A stretch of 48,671 nucleotides of DNA. Source: Oscillospiraceae bacterium (lineage in GTDB: Bacteria; Bacillota; Clostridia; Oscillospirales; Oscillospiraceae). The DNA lies in assembly GCA_015067925.1 (NCBI GenBank), contig SVLN01000007.1, positions 1 to 48,671 on the forward strand, given 5' to 3'. The position numbers were made by a program, and so were the translations under genes. Below the pieces are notes generated by a model. The model worked only from the letters and a program-made list of their open reading frames with translations. It was not told the DNA's origin and made no database searches. Below, one piece after another: positions 8,585 through 15,545 of this stretch (position 1 is its first letter; each line of letters starts with the position of its first letter).

Positions 8585-8613
8585 TTGTTTTACCGGCGGT
8601 TTTGGAATATGAT
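8585..8613 (+). promoter_or_regulatory. Promoter for ddl-murI-DUF1934
   Basis: TTGTTT (8585-8590), a 17-base spacer and TATGAT (8608-8613) precede the ddl ATG by 33 bases. The -35 is weak (3 of 6) and the -10 good (5 of 6). It is arranged back to back with the promoter of the divergent small gene. Confidence 0.5.
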
Positions 8614-8646
8614 ATAGTCAGCTCCATATCGGAAAGGAGAAGACAG

Positions 8647-9717
8647 ATGCAAAGATTGAATTTGCTGGTGCTGTTCGGCGGCGTTTCGCCGGAGCACGAA
8701 GTATCCCTGCGCTCGGCGGAGTCCGTCCTGCGCAATCTGGACACCGAAAAATTCCGGGTCATCCCGGTGGGAATTACAAAAGAAGGTCAGTGGATCCACT
8801 TTGGCGGCAATGACTATTCTCTGCTGCCGAAGAATGAATGGATGAACGATCCTTCCTGCTGCCGTGCTGTGCTGTCCCCCGCCAGAGGCGAGGGCCTGTG
8901 GCTGTTCGAAGCTGCCGGCGTGAAGAATGAGAAGATCGACGCCATGTTCCCCGTGCTGCACGGCGAGAACGGCGAGGACGGCTCCATCCAGGGCCTGGCC
9001 CAGCTGGCCGGAATCCCCTGCGTGGGCCCCGGCGTGGCGGCTTCCGCCACGGGCATGGATAAGTGCCTGACCAAGCTGGTGGCCGACGAGGCCCAGGTGC
9101 GTCAGGCTGCCTGGCTGCTGATCACGGCAGAGCAGCTGGAGCACGATGAAGACGCCGCCGTGGAGCGGGTGGAGGAAAAGTTCCGTTATCCCGTTTTCGT
9201 CAAGCCGGCCGGCACCGGCTCCTCCGTGGGCGTGGGCAAGGCCAAGGACGTAGCTGCCCTGCATAGGGCGCTGCGGGAGGCGGCTAAGTACGACCGCAAG
9301 ATTCTGGTGGAAGAGTTCATCGACGGCCGCGAGATCGAGGTCGCCGTTCTGGGCAACGAAGAGCCCGTTGCTTCCATCTGCGGCGAGATTGATTCCGGTG
9401 CCGAGTTCTACGACTACGAGGCCAAGTACATCACCGATTCTGCCCAGCTTTACATCCCCGCCCGCATCGAGAAGGATGTGGCTGAAAAAGTGCGCCGCAA
9501 CGCGGTGAAGATTTATTCTGCCCTGGGCTGCACCGGCCTGTCGCGTGTGGATTTCTTCGTTACCGCCAAAGGCGATGTGATCTTCAACGAGATCAACACC
9601 CTACCGGGCTTTACCTCCATTTCCATGTATCCCAAGCTGTTTGAGGCCTCTGGTATCCCTTATAAAGAACTGCTCACCCGTCTGGTGGACTACGCCGTGG
9701 AGGCCCGCCATGGATAA
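8647..9717 (+). CDS. ddl: D-alanine--D-alanine ligase
   Basis: Ddl ligates two D-alanines with ATP to make the dipeptide added by MurF to the peptidoglycan precursor. The 356-residue ATP-grasp protein starts at the ATG at 8647 (AAGGAG 7 bases upstream) and shows the N-terminal GGVSPEHEVSL, the ATP loop KPAGTGSSVGV near residue 190, the omega-loop YDYEAKY with the tyrosine typical of D-Ala rather than D-lactate specificity, and the metal motif NEINTLPGFT near residue 317. An upstream frame extension without a ribosome site was ignored. It overlaps murI by 8 bases, so the two D-amino-acid enzymes are coupled. Confidence 0.96.
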   Translation: MQRLNLLVLFGGVSPEHEVSLRSAESVLRNLDTEKFRVIPVGITKEGQWIHFGGNDYSLLPKNEWMNDPSCCRAVLSPARGEGLWLFEAAGVKNEKIDAMFPVLHGENGEDGSIQGLAQLAGIPCVGPGVAASATGMDKCLTKLVADEAQVRQAAWLLITAEQLEHDEDAAVERVEEKFRYPVFVKPAGTGSSVGVGKAKDVAALHRALREAAKYDRKILVEEFIDGREIEVAVLGNEEPVASICGEIDSGAEFYDYEAKYITDSAQLYIPARIEKDVAEKVRRNAVKIYSALGCTGLSRVDFFVTAKGDVIFNEINTLPGFTSISMYPKLFEASGIPYKELLTRLVDYAVEARHG

Positions 9718-10522
9718 CAGGCCCATCGGTGTGTTTGATTCCGGCCTGGGCGGCCTGACTACGGTGCGTCAGCTGCGCCGTCAGCTGCCGGGGGAGAACA
9801 TCGTCTATTTCGGCGATACCGGCCGCGTGCCCTACGGCACCAAATCCCGGCAGACCCTGATCAAATACGCCCGGCAGAACATCCGCTTTCTTCTGCAGTT
9901 CGATCCCAAAGCCATCGTGGTGGCCTGCAATTCCGCCGATACCGTGCGCAGCGTGGTGGCGGAGGAATTTGACCTGCCCGTTCTTGGTGTGGTGGAGCCA
10001 TCCGCCTTGCGGGCGGCGACAGCCACCCGCAACGGCCGCATCGGCCTGATTGCCACTCCAGCCACCATCCGTTCGGGCGTGTATGAGCCGCTGATCCGTC
10101 AGCACGGCGAGAATCTTGAGATCCGTACCCGCGCCTGCCCGCTGTTTGTGCCTCTGGTGGAAAACGGCAGAACGGAACCGGGCGATGTGGTCATTGAGAC
10201 TGTGGTGAAAGAATATCTGCAGGACCTGAAGGATTGGGGCTGTGATACCCTGGTGCTGGGCTGCACCCACTATCCGCTCCTCAATGCCGTCATCGGCGGC
10301 TTCATGGGGGAGGAAACCTTGCTCATCAATTCCGGTGCCGAGGCAGCCCGCGCCCTGGCTTCCTACCTGACCGAGCGGGATCTGCTCAACGGGAATGCTG
10401 AGGGCGGCAAATGCGAATACTATGTTTCCGACTCCACGGAGGGCTTTGCCGAATTGGCGGAGCACTTCCTCAAGTGCCCCATGGACGGCACCGTGCAGCA
10501 GGTGGACATCGGAAGTTACTAA
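9710..10522 (+). CDS. murI: Glutamate racemase
   Basis: MurI makes D-glutamate for the second residue of the peptidoglycan stem. The 270-residue protein starts inside the last codons of ddl (ATG at 9710) with the family's opening PIGVFDSGLGGLT. Both catalytic cysteines are present: VVACNSAD near residue 70 (the usual CNTA is CNSA here) and GCTHYPLL near residue 185. Length is normal. The pairing with ddl groups supply of both D-amino acids in one transcript. Confidence 0.96.
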   Translation: MDNRPIGVFDSGLGGLTTVRQLRRQLPGENIVYFGDTGRVPYGTKSRQTLIKYARQNIRFLLQFDPKAIVVACNSADTVRSVVAEEFDLPVLGVVEPSALRAATATRNGRIGLIATPATIRSGVYEPLIRQHGENLEIRTRACPLFVPLVENGRTEPGDVVIETVVKEYLQDLKDWGCDTLVLGCTHYPLLNAVIGGFMGEETLLINSGAEAARALASYLTERDLLNGNAEGGKCEYYVSDSTEGFAELAEHFLKCPMDGTVQQVDIGSY

Positions 10523-10532
10523 GGAGAACCCT

Positions 10533-10985
10533 ATGAAAAAAGATGTACTCATTTCCATCCGCGGCACTCAGAAAATGGAGGGCGAAGAGCCCCAGACCGT
10601 GGAACTGGTTACCGGTGGCACCCTGTCGAGGGAGGATGGAATTTACTCCGTCAGCTATGTGGAGAGCGAAGTTACCGGCATGGAGGGCGTGAACACCACC
10701 TTTGAGATCCGCCCGGAGAAGATCATCCTCTCCCGTTCCGGTAATCTGGATTCCACCATGATTTTTGAGCCGGGCAAAAAGAACGAATCCCTCTACGATA
10801 TGGGATTTGGTGCTCTGCTCATCGGCGTGAACGCCCGTTTCATTGAGTCCGAGCTGGACGATAACGGCGGTCGCTTCGCATTCGACTACCAGGTAGAGAT
10901 CGAACACGAACCCATCGGTGTGAACGAATACGAGATCAGCGTCCGCACCAAGTCGGAGACCTTCGCTGATAAAGTGCTGCAGTAA
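10533..10985 (+). CDS. DUF1934 (YwiB-like) beta-barrel protein
   Basis: This 150-residue protein fits the DUF1934 family, whose member YwiB in Bacillus subtilis has a lipocalin-like beta-barrel fold and no assigned function. It begins with KKDVLISIRGTQ, continues with alternating short strands and a central YDMGFGALLIG segment, and has no signal peptide. YwiB-type genes commonly sit near argS in Firmicutes, and here argS lies just beyond one convergent gene. The ATG at 10533 has GGAGA 6-7 bases upstream and follows murI by 10 bases, making it the third gene of the ddl operon. Confidence 0.82.
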   Translation: MKKDVLISIRGTQKMEGEEPQTVELVTGGTLSREDGIYSVSYVESEVTGMEGVNTTFEIRPEKIILSRSGNLDSTMIFEPGKKNESLYDMGFGALLIGVNARFIESELDDNGGRFAFDYQVEIEHEPIGVNEYEISVRTKSETFADKVLQ

Positions 10986-10990
10986 ATAAG

Positions 10991-11023
10991 AAGAGCCATG
11001 ACAGCTGTCATGGCTCTTTTTTC
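10991..11023. terminator. Bidirectional intrinsic terminator
   Basis: A perfect inverted repeat with 14-base arms (10991-11004 and 11005-11018) is followed by TTTTTT on plus and by TCTTATTT on minus. It lies between the convergent DUF1934 gene and the phosphotransferase gene. Confidence 0.85.
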
Positions 11024-11892
11024 TATGGCTTTTGATACCAGGTGGGGATGATTCGACGCATGTTTTCGTACCAACTGAGCACGTCTTTGACCTGGTTGAG
11101 CATTACGTCGATCTCTTCCTGCCCAAAGGGGATGGCCCAGGGAACGGAGGAGAGGGTGTTGCTGGAAATGTACAGGCAAAGAAGCCGCCAGAAGGCCTCG
11201 GGGACAGGGCCGTCGAAGTAGCCGTCCAAAAGGCCGGAGGCGAACACCGGCGCAGCCTGGGCACACCAGACGATGCGGTTGAACTCCTCCCAGGGATCTC
11301 CAAAATCGTATTTGTCGAAGTCGATGATCTGCAGCTGACCGCCGCGGTCCACCATCATGTTGCCAATGTGGTAGTCGCCGTGCTGGAAGCTCTGGGGCCT
11401 GCCATTGAGCAGATGCCGATTTTCCTGCAGGTAGCGCAGGAAGTGTTCGGCGCCGTCATATTTTAAAGGGCAGGCCTCATAGGTGCGGATCTTGCGGTCG
11501 ATTTTGGCGTTGAAGTAGTCTTCCCACTTGGGCAGGCCTTCCGGCGCGGGGATGGTGTGCAGCTTTTGCAGGATGCGGCCTGCCTCCAGACCGAAGGTGT
11601 ACTGCGTTTCCCGGGGCAGGGAAGGGATCACGGTTTCGGCATCCTCGCCATCCACCCAGGTTTGCAGCAGGTACGCACCTTCCTCACACACGCCGTATTC
11701 CAGGCTCTCTGAGATGGGGAGATGCAGCTCCTGCACTTTTTTGTGCATGGCAAAAAGCTGCTCACGGTTCACGGCACGCTCCGGAGCAGAGATGCGCAGC
11801 AGGTATTTCTGCCCGTCCTGGGTGGTGACGCAGTATTTCTTATCACCGCTCCAACCCTTTTCAATGGGAATTTTGGAAATAAAGTGTTTCAT
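11023..11892 (-). CDS. Aminoglycoside phosphotransferase-fold kinase
   Basis: A small-molecule kinase of the APH/choline-kinase superfamily, about 289 residues. It has an N-terminal lobe (IEKGWSGDKKY glycine-rich loop, LLRIS with the ATP-binding region), the catalytic HGDYHIGNMM (Asp and Asn of the Brenner motif) and the metal-binding IDFDKYDFGDP. The superfamily phosphorylates antibiotics, choline, amino sugars or other hydroxyl compounds; the substrate cannot be read here, and chromosomal copies in Clostridia are usually not resistance genes. Start choice is uncertain: ATGs at 11892 and 11898 are both possible, neither has a clear ribosome site, and a strong hairpin (11912-11941) lies just upstream between it and argS. 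Confidence 0.8.
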   Translation of the reverse strand: MKHFISKIPIEKGWSGDKKYCVTTQDGQKYLLRISAPERAVNREQLFAMHKKVQELHLPISESLEYGVCEEGAYLLQTWVDGEDAETVIPSLPRETQYTFGLEAGRILQKLHTIPAPEGLPKWEDYFNAKIDRKIRTYEACPLKYDGAEHFLRYLQENRHLLNGRPQSFQHGDYHIGNMMVDRGGQLQIIDFDKYDFGDPWEEFNRIVWCAQAAPVFASGLLDGYFDGPVPEAFWRLLCLYISSNTLSSVPWAIPFGQEEIDVMLNQVKDVLSWYENMRRIIPTWYQKP

Positions 11893-11911
11893 TGGCATTT
11901 CGATAAGATGT

Positions 11912-11941
11912 GGCAAGCCTCCACGAAAGTGGAGGCTTGCC
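11912..11941 (-). other. Strong hairpin between argS and the kinase gene
   Basis: A perfect 13-bp stem (11912-11924 with 11929-11941) lies 7 bases after the argS stop. On minus the loop is TTTC and no good U-tract follows (ACATCTTATCG), so it may be an mRNA-stabilising or attenuating element rather than a full terminator. Its 3' arm contains GGAGG, which would be hidden in the stem. Confidence 0.6.
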
Positions 11942-11948
11942 TAGGTTG

Positions 11949-13706
11949 TTACATTTTTTCGGGGGCGGAGAAGCCCAGAAGATCGCAGCAGGTCTCCAGC
12001 ACGCGCTGGGTCAGACGGCACAGGGCAATGTAGCCTTCCTGCTTGGCCTGATCGGTCTCGGCCAGAATCTTGACCTCGTGATAGAACTTGTTGAAGCTGC
12101 CTGCCAGATCGTAAAGATAGGCGCAAATGACGTTGGGCGCGTTGTCGCGGTAGGCGATGGACAGGTTGTCCGAGAAGCGGCTCAGGGTGAGCATCAGTTC
12201 CTTCTGCTCACTGCAGACGGGCTCTGCGATGGGCAAGGAGTCTGCCTCCTTACCGTAGCGGGAGAGAATGGACTTGATACGCACGATGGTGTAGAGGATA
12301 TACGGACCGGTGTTGCCTTCAAAGGCGGCGAACTTGTCCAGATCGAAGATGTAATCCTTCGCCGGCTGGTTGCTCAGATCGCCGTACTTCAAGGCTGCCA
12401 TGGCAATCAGGCGGGCCGTGGCGGCGCGCTCTTCCTCAGCAACGATCTGGTTCTCCTGCACCTTGTCGTGCACGAACTCGGTGATCTCGCTGATCAGACG
12501 CTCCAGGCGCATCACGCCGCCGTCGCGGGTTTTGAAGGGCTTGCCGTCCTTGCCGTTCATGGTGCCGAAGCCCAGGAACTGCAGTTCGGTATCCGGGCGG
12601 ACGATGCCGCTCTTGCGGGCGGCACGGAAGACCTGCTCAAAGTGCAGACTCTGACGTTTGTCGGTCAGATACAGCATCTTGTCGGGATTGTAGTCCTGCA
12701 TACGCTGCACCATGGTGGCAAGGTCGGTGGTGGCGTACAGAGTGGCGCCGTCGGACTTGACCAGAATGCAGGGAGGAACTTCCTTGGTGTCGGTTTCCTC
12801 GGCAACCTCCATGATGAGAGCGTCATCGGACTCGGTGGCAAAGCCGCGGGCCTTCAGATCTTCCAGCATGGCGGGGATATAGGGCTGCGCGTCGCTTTCG
12901 CCCAGCCACACATCGAAGTCCACGTCCAGGTTGGCGTAGTTCTTCTTCAGGTCGGCAACGGAGACTGCCATGATATGATTCCAGATGGCGCGGTAGCCGC
13001 GTCGGCCGTCCTGCAGCTCAAAGGTGGCGGTGTGCGCCTTCTCGGCAAAGGCCTCGTCCACCTTGCTCTTGGCGGAGGCGGCGGGGTAGATCTCTTCCAG
13101 TTCGGAGATAGTAAAGGGCGCCTCGGTGGGGTATTCGCCGGTGTAGTCCGGATCGAAGTAGCACAGCTCCGGCTGACGCTCGGCAAGTTCTGCGATAATC
13201 AGGCCCATCTGAAGACCCCAGTCGCCCATATGAATGTCGCCGATGACGTTGTTGCCGCAGTAGCGGTAAATGCGCTTGAGACTCTCGCCGATGATGGCGG
13301 AGCGCAGGTGGCCAATGTGCAGGGGCTTGGCCACGTTGGGGCCGCCGTAGTCCACCACAATGGTCTTGGGGGTTTCTTCCTGCCAGGCGCCAAAACGCTC
13401 AGAGGTGCGCATGGCCTCAATGTAATCTTTGCAGGCGCAGGCGTTCAGCTTGAAGTTCAGAAAACCGGGATTGACAGCTTCCACACTCAGGAACATGGGG
13501 TTGCCGTTCAACTGGGCAGCAACGTCCTGGGCAATGGCAATGGGGGCCTTCTTGAAGAGCTTTGCTGCCTTCATGGCACAGTTGCACTGATATTCACAAA
13601 GATCCGGTCGGTTGGAAACGGTGACAATTCCGTAGCCGCCCTCGTAACCGGCGGCGGTGAATGCCTTCGAGACCTCCTGGGAGATCAATTCCACAAACTT
13701 GTTCAT
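11949..13706 (-). CDS. argS: Arginyl-tRNA synthetase
   Basis: ArgS charges tRNA-Arg. The 585-residue class I enzyme has the N-terminal Add1-type tRNA D-loop domain, the HIGH signature as PLHIGHLRS (near residue 123), and the degenerate KMSKS-like stretch FKTRDGGVMRL characteristic of ArgS (near residue 390). It ends with the helical DALR anticodon-binding domain. I chose the ATG at 13706 over an upstream in-frame TTG because GAAGGA precedes it at normal spacing and family members begin MNxF. A promoter lies at 13743-13771. Confidence 0.96.
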   Translation of the reverse strand: MNKFVELISQEVSKAFTAAGYEGGYGIVTVSNRPDLCEYQCNCAMKAAKLFKKAPIAIAQDVAAQLNGNPMFLSVEAVNPGFLNFKLNACACKDYIEAMRTSERFGAWQEETPKTIVVDYGGPNVAKPLHIGHLRSAIIGESLKRIYRYCGNNVIGDIHMGDWGLQMGLIIAELAERQPELCYFDPDYTGEYPTEAPFTISELEEIYPAASAKSKVDEAFAEKAHTATFELQDGRRGYRAIWNHIMAVSVADLKKNYANLDVDFDVWLGESDAQPYIPAMLEDLKARGFATESDDALIMEVAEETDTKEVPPCILVKSDGATLYATTDLATMVQRMQDYNPDKMLYLTDKRQSLHFEQVFRAARKSGIVRPDTELQFLGFGTMNGKDGKPFKTRDGGVMRLERLISEITEFVHDKVQENQIVAEEERAATARLIAMAALKYGDLSNQPAKDYIFDLDKFAAFEGNTGPYILYTIVRIKSILSRYGKEADSLPIAEPVCSEQKELMLTLSRFSDNLSIAYRDNAPNVICAYLYDLAGSFNKFYHEVKILAETDQAKQEGYIALCRLTQRVLETCCDLLGFSAPEKM

Positions 13707-13742
13707 GGTATCCTTCCTTCGTATCATAAATTCTGAACTCCT

Positions 13743-13771
13743 ATCATAGCAGAAAAAGCCGATTCTGTACA
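13743..13771 (-). promoter_or_regulatory. Promoter of argS
   Basis: On the minus strand TGTACA (13771-13766), a 17-base spacer and TATGAT (13748-13743) lie about 37 bases before the argS ATG. Matches are 4 of 6 and 5 of 6. Confidence 0.55.
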
Positions 13772-13802
13772 GAAGAAAAAGGAAAAATTCTGCCCAAAAA
13801 GA

Positions 13803-14312
13803 TCAGAAAAACCACTGAACAGACAGACAAGCTACCAAAAACCCGGTGAAATCGGCCAACAGGGCAGCGGGAACCGTGTAGCGGGTCTTGTCAATGCCTG
13901 CCGCGCCGAAGTAAACGCTGATGGCGTAAAAGGTTGTTTCCGTGGAACCCAGGATGACAGCCGCGCAGCGGCCAACGGTAGAGTCCGGTCCGTGGGCAGC
14001 GATTAGATCTGCACCTACAGCCAGCGCGGCGCTGCCGCTGACCGGGCGAATGAGCAAAAGGGGCGCTACCTCCGGCGGGATGCCGACGCGGGCAAAGATG
14101 GGGGAAAGGAAGGTGCTGAGCGAATCCAGCGCACCCGAGGCGCGCAGCATCTGCACTGCCGTCAGCAGCACCACCAGAGCCGGGGCGATCTGCACCACGG
14201 TTTTCAGGCCGTCTGCCGCCCCGGCGGTTAAAATGCCGTACACATCCTGCTTTTTAGAAAGAGCTAAGATGCTGATGGCACACATTAGAAGGGGAATTAA
14301 ATACTCTGTCAT
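13803..14312 (-). CDS. spmB: Spore maturation protein B
   Basis: SpmB and SpmA are membrane proteins with the Gate (nucleoside-recognition) domain needed for normal dehydration of the spore core in Bacillus and Clostridium. The 169-residue protein has about five hydrophobic segments and the family's conserved RPVSGSAAL and LGSTETTFYAISVYFGA stretches. It overlaps spmA by 4 bases (ATGA). Its presence is the best evidence in the window that the organism forms endospores. No clear terminator hairpin follows it before the argS promoter region. Confidence 0.93.
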   Translation of the reverse strand: MTEYLIPLLMCAISILALSKKQDVYGILTAGAADGLKTVVQIAPALVVLLTAVQMLRASGALDSLSTFLSPIFARVGIPPEVAPLLLIRPVSGSAALAVGADLIAAHGPDSTVGRCAAVILGSTETTFYAISVYFGAAGIDKTRYTVPAALLADFTGFLVACLSVQWFF

Positions 14313-14887
14313 TTGCCGTACCTTCCAAAGAAAAAAGCCGCAGCTTCACCCGCCACCACTGCGCAAAGGGAGGTGACCCACACGCAGGGCAGAATGTCAA
14401 AGGGCGCTGCCGCGCCTGCCGCGGCCCGCACTGCGGCCACAGTGATAGGCAGCAGTTGGATGGAGGCGGTATTGAGAACGATGAAGCGGCACATTTCGTC
14501 CGTGGCAATGCCGTTTTGCGCCTGCACGGCGAGCTTTTTCACCGCAACAATGCCCAATGGAGTGGCAGCGTTGCCCAGACCCAAAAGATTCGCCGTGAAA
14601 TTGGCGCTGATGGCGCCCAGTGTGTCGGCGTTCCGGCTGGCCTCGGGGAAGAGCAGCCGCAAAAGGGGCCGGAATAGTCGCGCCAGGGCGCGATTTGCGC
14701 CTGCGGCCTCCATCACCCGGCTCAAACCGCTCCACAGGCAAATCACGCCTGCAAGAGAAATGGTCAGACGGATCCCGGCGTCGGCGCCTTCGCTTACCGC
14801 GGCGGCAAGGGCTGGGCCGGAGCCCGTGAGAATAGAGAACACGACGCTGCACAGCAGCATCAGAGCAAGCACGGCGGAAATTGCCAT
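14309..14887 (-). CDS. spmA: Spore maturation protein A
   Basis: SpmA, partner of SpmB, is a 192-residue membrane protein of the Gate domain family. It has the conserved SANFTANLLGLGNAATPLG segment near residue 93 and the FIVLNTASIQLLP segment near residue 134. The ATG at 14887 has AGGAGG 8 bases upstream. Expression of spmAB in Bacillus depends on a sporulation sigma factor; I could not identify such a promoter here with confidence. It is transcribed divergently from abrB. Confidence 0.93.
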   Translation of the reverse strand: MAISAVLALMLLCSVVFSILTGSGPALAAAVSEGADAGIRLTISLAGVICLWSGLSRVMEAAGANRALARLFRPLLRLLFPEASRNADTLGAISANFTANLLGLGNAATPLGIVAVKKLAVQAQNGIATDEMCRFIVLNTASIQLLPITVAAVRAAAGAAAPFDILPCVWVTSLCAVVAGEAAAFFFGRYGK

Positions 14888-14952
14888 AATGTCGCCTCCT
14901 GTTTTGGATAATACAAGCTATGCGTATGGCCTAACGCAAATGCACATGCGGA

Positions 14953-14982
14953 TTGACAGGATGGAAAGTTTCCTGGTATAAT
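14953..14982 (+). promoter_or_regulatory. Promoter of abrB
   Basis: Perfect TTGACA (14953-14958) and TATAAT (14977-14982) hexamers are separated by 18 bases, about 46 bases before the ATG. This is a strong vegetative-type promoter. Confidence 0.8.
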
Positions 14983-15028
14983 ATAAACTATAAAGAGGAA
15001 AGTGCCTGTGGACGTGAGGAGGCGCGTG

Positions 15029-15271
15029 ATGAAATCAACCGGAATTGTCAGAAAAGTAGATGAACTGGGCCGGATTGTTTTGCCCATCGAGCTCAGACGA
15101 ACCCTGGATATCGCCGAACGAGATCCGCTGGAGATCGTGGTGGATGGCGAGAACATCATTCTGCGCAAGTATGCGTGTACCTGCGTGTTCTGCGGCGGCA
15201 CCAAGGACGTGTTTGAATACAAAGGCAAAAACGTCTGCGATGCGTGCATGCAGGAAATCAAGAAGCTCTGA
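15029..15271 (+). CDS. abrB: AbrB/SpoVT-family transition-state regulator with zinc ribbon
   Basis: An 80-residue DNA-binding regulator. Residues 1-48 form the swapped-hairpin AbrB domain (STGIVRKVDELGRIVLP, with the conserved RRTL helix), nearly identical in type to Bacillus AbrB, which represses stationary-phase genes. The C-terminal part differs from Bacillus: four cysteines C52, C55, C70 and C73 make a small zinc ribbon, as in many clostridial AbrB proteins. GAGGAGG lies 6 bases before the ATG at 15029. An alternative GTG at 15002 has no ribosome site. Divergent from spmAB, it may relate to the sporulation switch, but this is inference. Confidence 0.92.
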   Translation: MKSTGIVRKVDELGRIVLPIELRRTLDIAERDPLEIVVDGENIILRKYACTCVFCGGTKDVFEYKGKNVCDACMQEIKKL

Positions 15272-15274
15272 ATC

Positions 15275-15312
15275 AAAAACCTCTGTCGTTTTACAAACGA
15301 CAGAGGTTTTTT
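15275..15312 (+). terminator. Intrinsic terminator after abrB
   Basis: A stem of at least 14 bp (15278-15291 with 15295-15308) with a TAC loop is followed by TTTTTTG, starting a few bases after the abrB stop codon. Confidence 0.88.
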
Positions 15313-15374
15313 GTTGGAACTTTTTCAAAAGTTTGCCGTCGTAGTAAATATGATGCAGTTCCGATGCAGGAGGC

Positions 15375-15390
15375 ACATATTGTAATATGT
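15375..15390 (+). promoter_or_regulatory. Interrupted palindrome upstream of the ABC operon
   Basis: Seven-base arms ACATATT and AATATGT separated by GT lie about 58 bases upstream of the -35 box at 15449. Its size and symmetry suit a dimeric regulator site, but there is only one copy and no regulator gene is adjacent. Confidence 0.3.
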
Positions 15391-15448
15391 AGCGGGAAAT
15401 GGTTACAAAATCCTGTGGAATTGATACCAAAGTGAAAGCGAACTGTTG

Positions 15449-15477
15449 TTGACCGCGCCTGTGCCTGTTTGTATAAT
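15449..15477 (+). promoter_or_regulatory. Promoter of the six-gene ABC operon
   Basis: TTGACC (15449-15454), a 17-base spacer and a perfect TATAAT (15472-15477) precede the lipoprotein gene by 68 bases. The roughly 60-base leader includes a short ACCGG/CCGGT stem followed by six T residues (15493-15516), which is too weak to call an attenuator. Confidence 0.75.
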
Positions 15478-15545
15478 GAGAGCAGGACAAACACCGGCAA
15501 AACCAACCGGTTTTTTGAAATGATTTGATTCAGGAGGAAAAGATC

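Noticed and set aside
11910..13736. A 608-codon frame opposite argS
   Set aside because: It is a mirror of the argS codon bias. argS itself has complete synthetase motifs, promoter and ribosome site.
14888..14950. Sporulation-type (sigma E or G) promoter before spmA
   Set aside because: A CATACG-like -10 is present, but no convincing -35 at the right spacing could be found by eye.
15493..15516. ACCGG/CCGGT stem followed by six T residues in the leader of the ABC operon, as an attenuator
   Set aside because: Only five continuous base pairs with a 9-base loop; too weak to act as an intrinsic terminator by itself.
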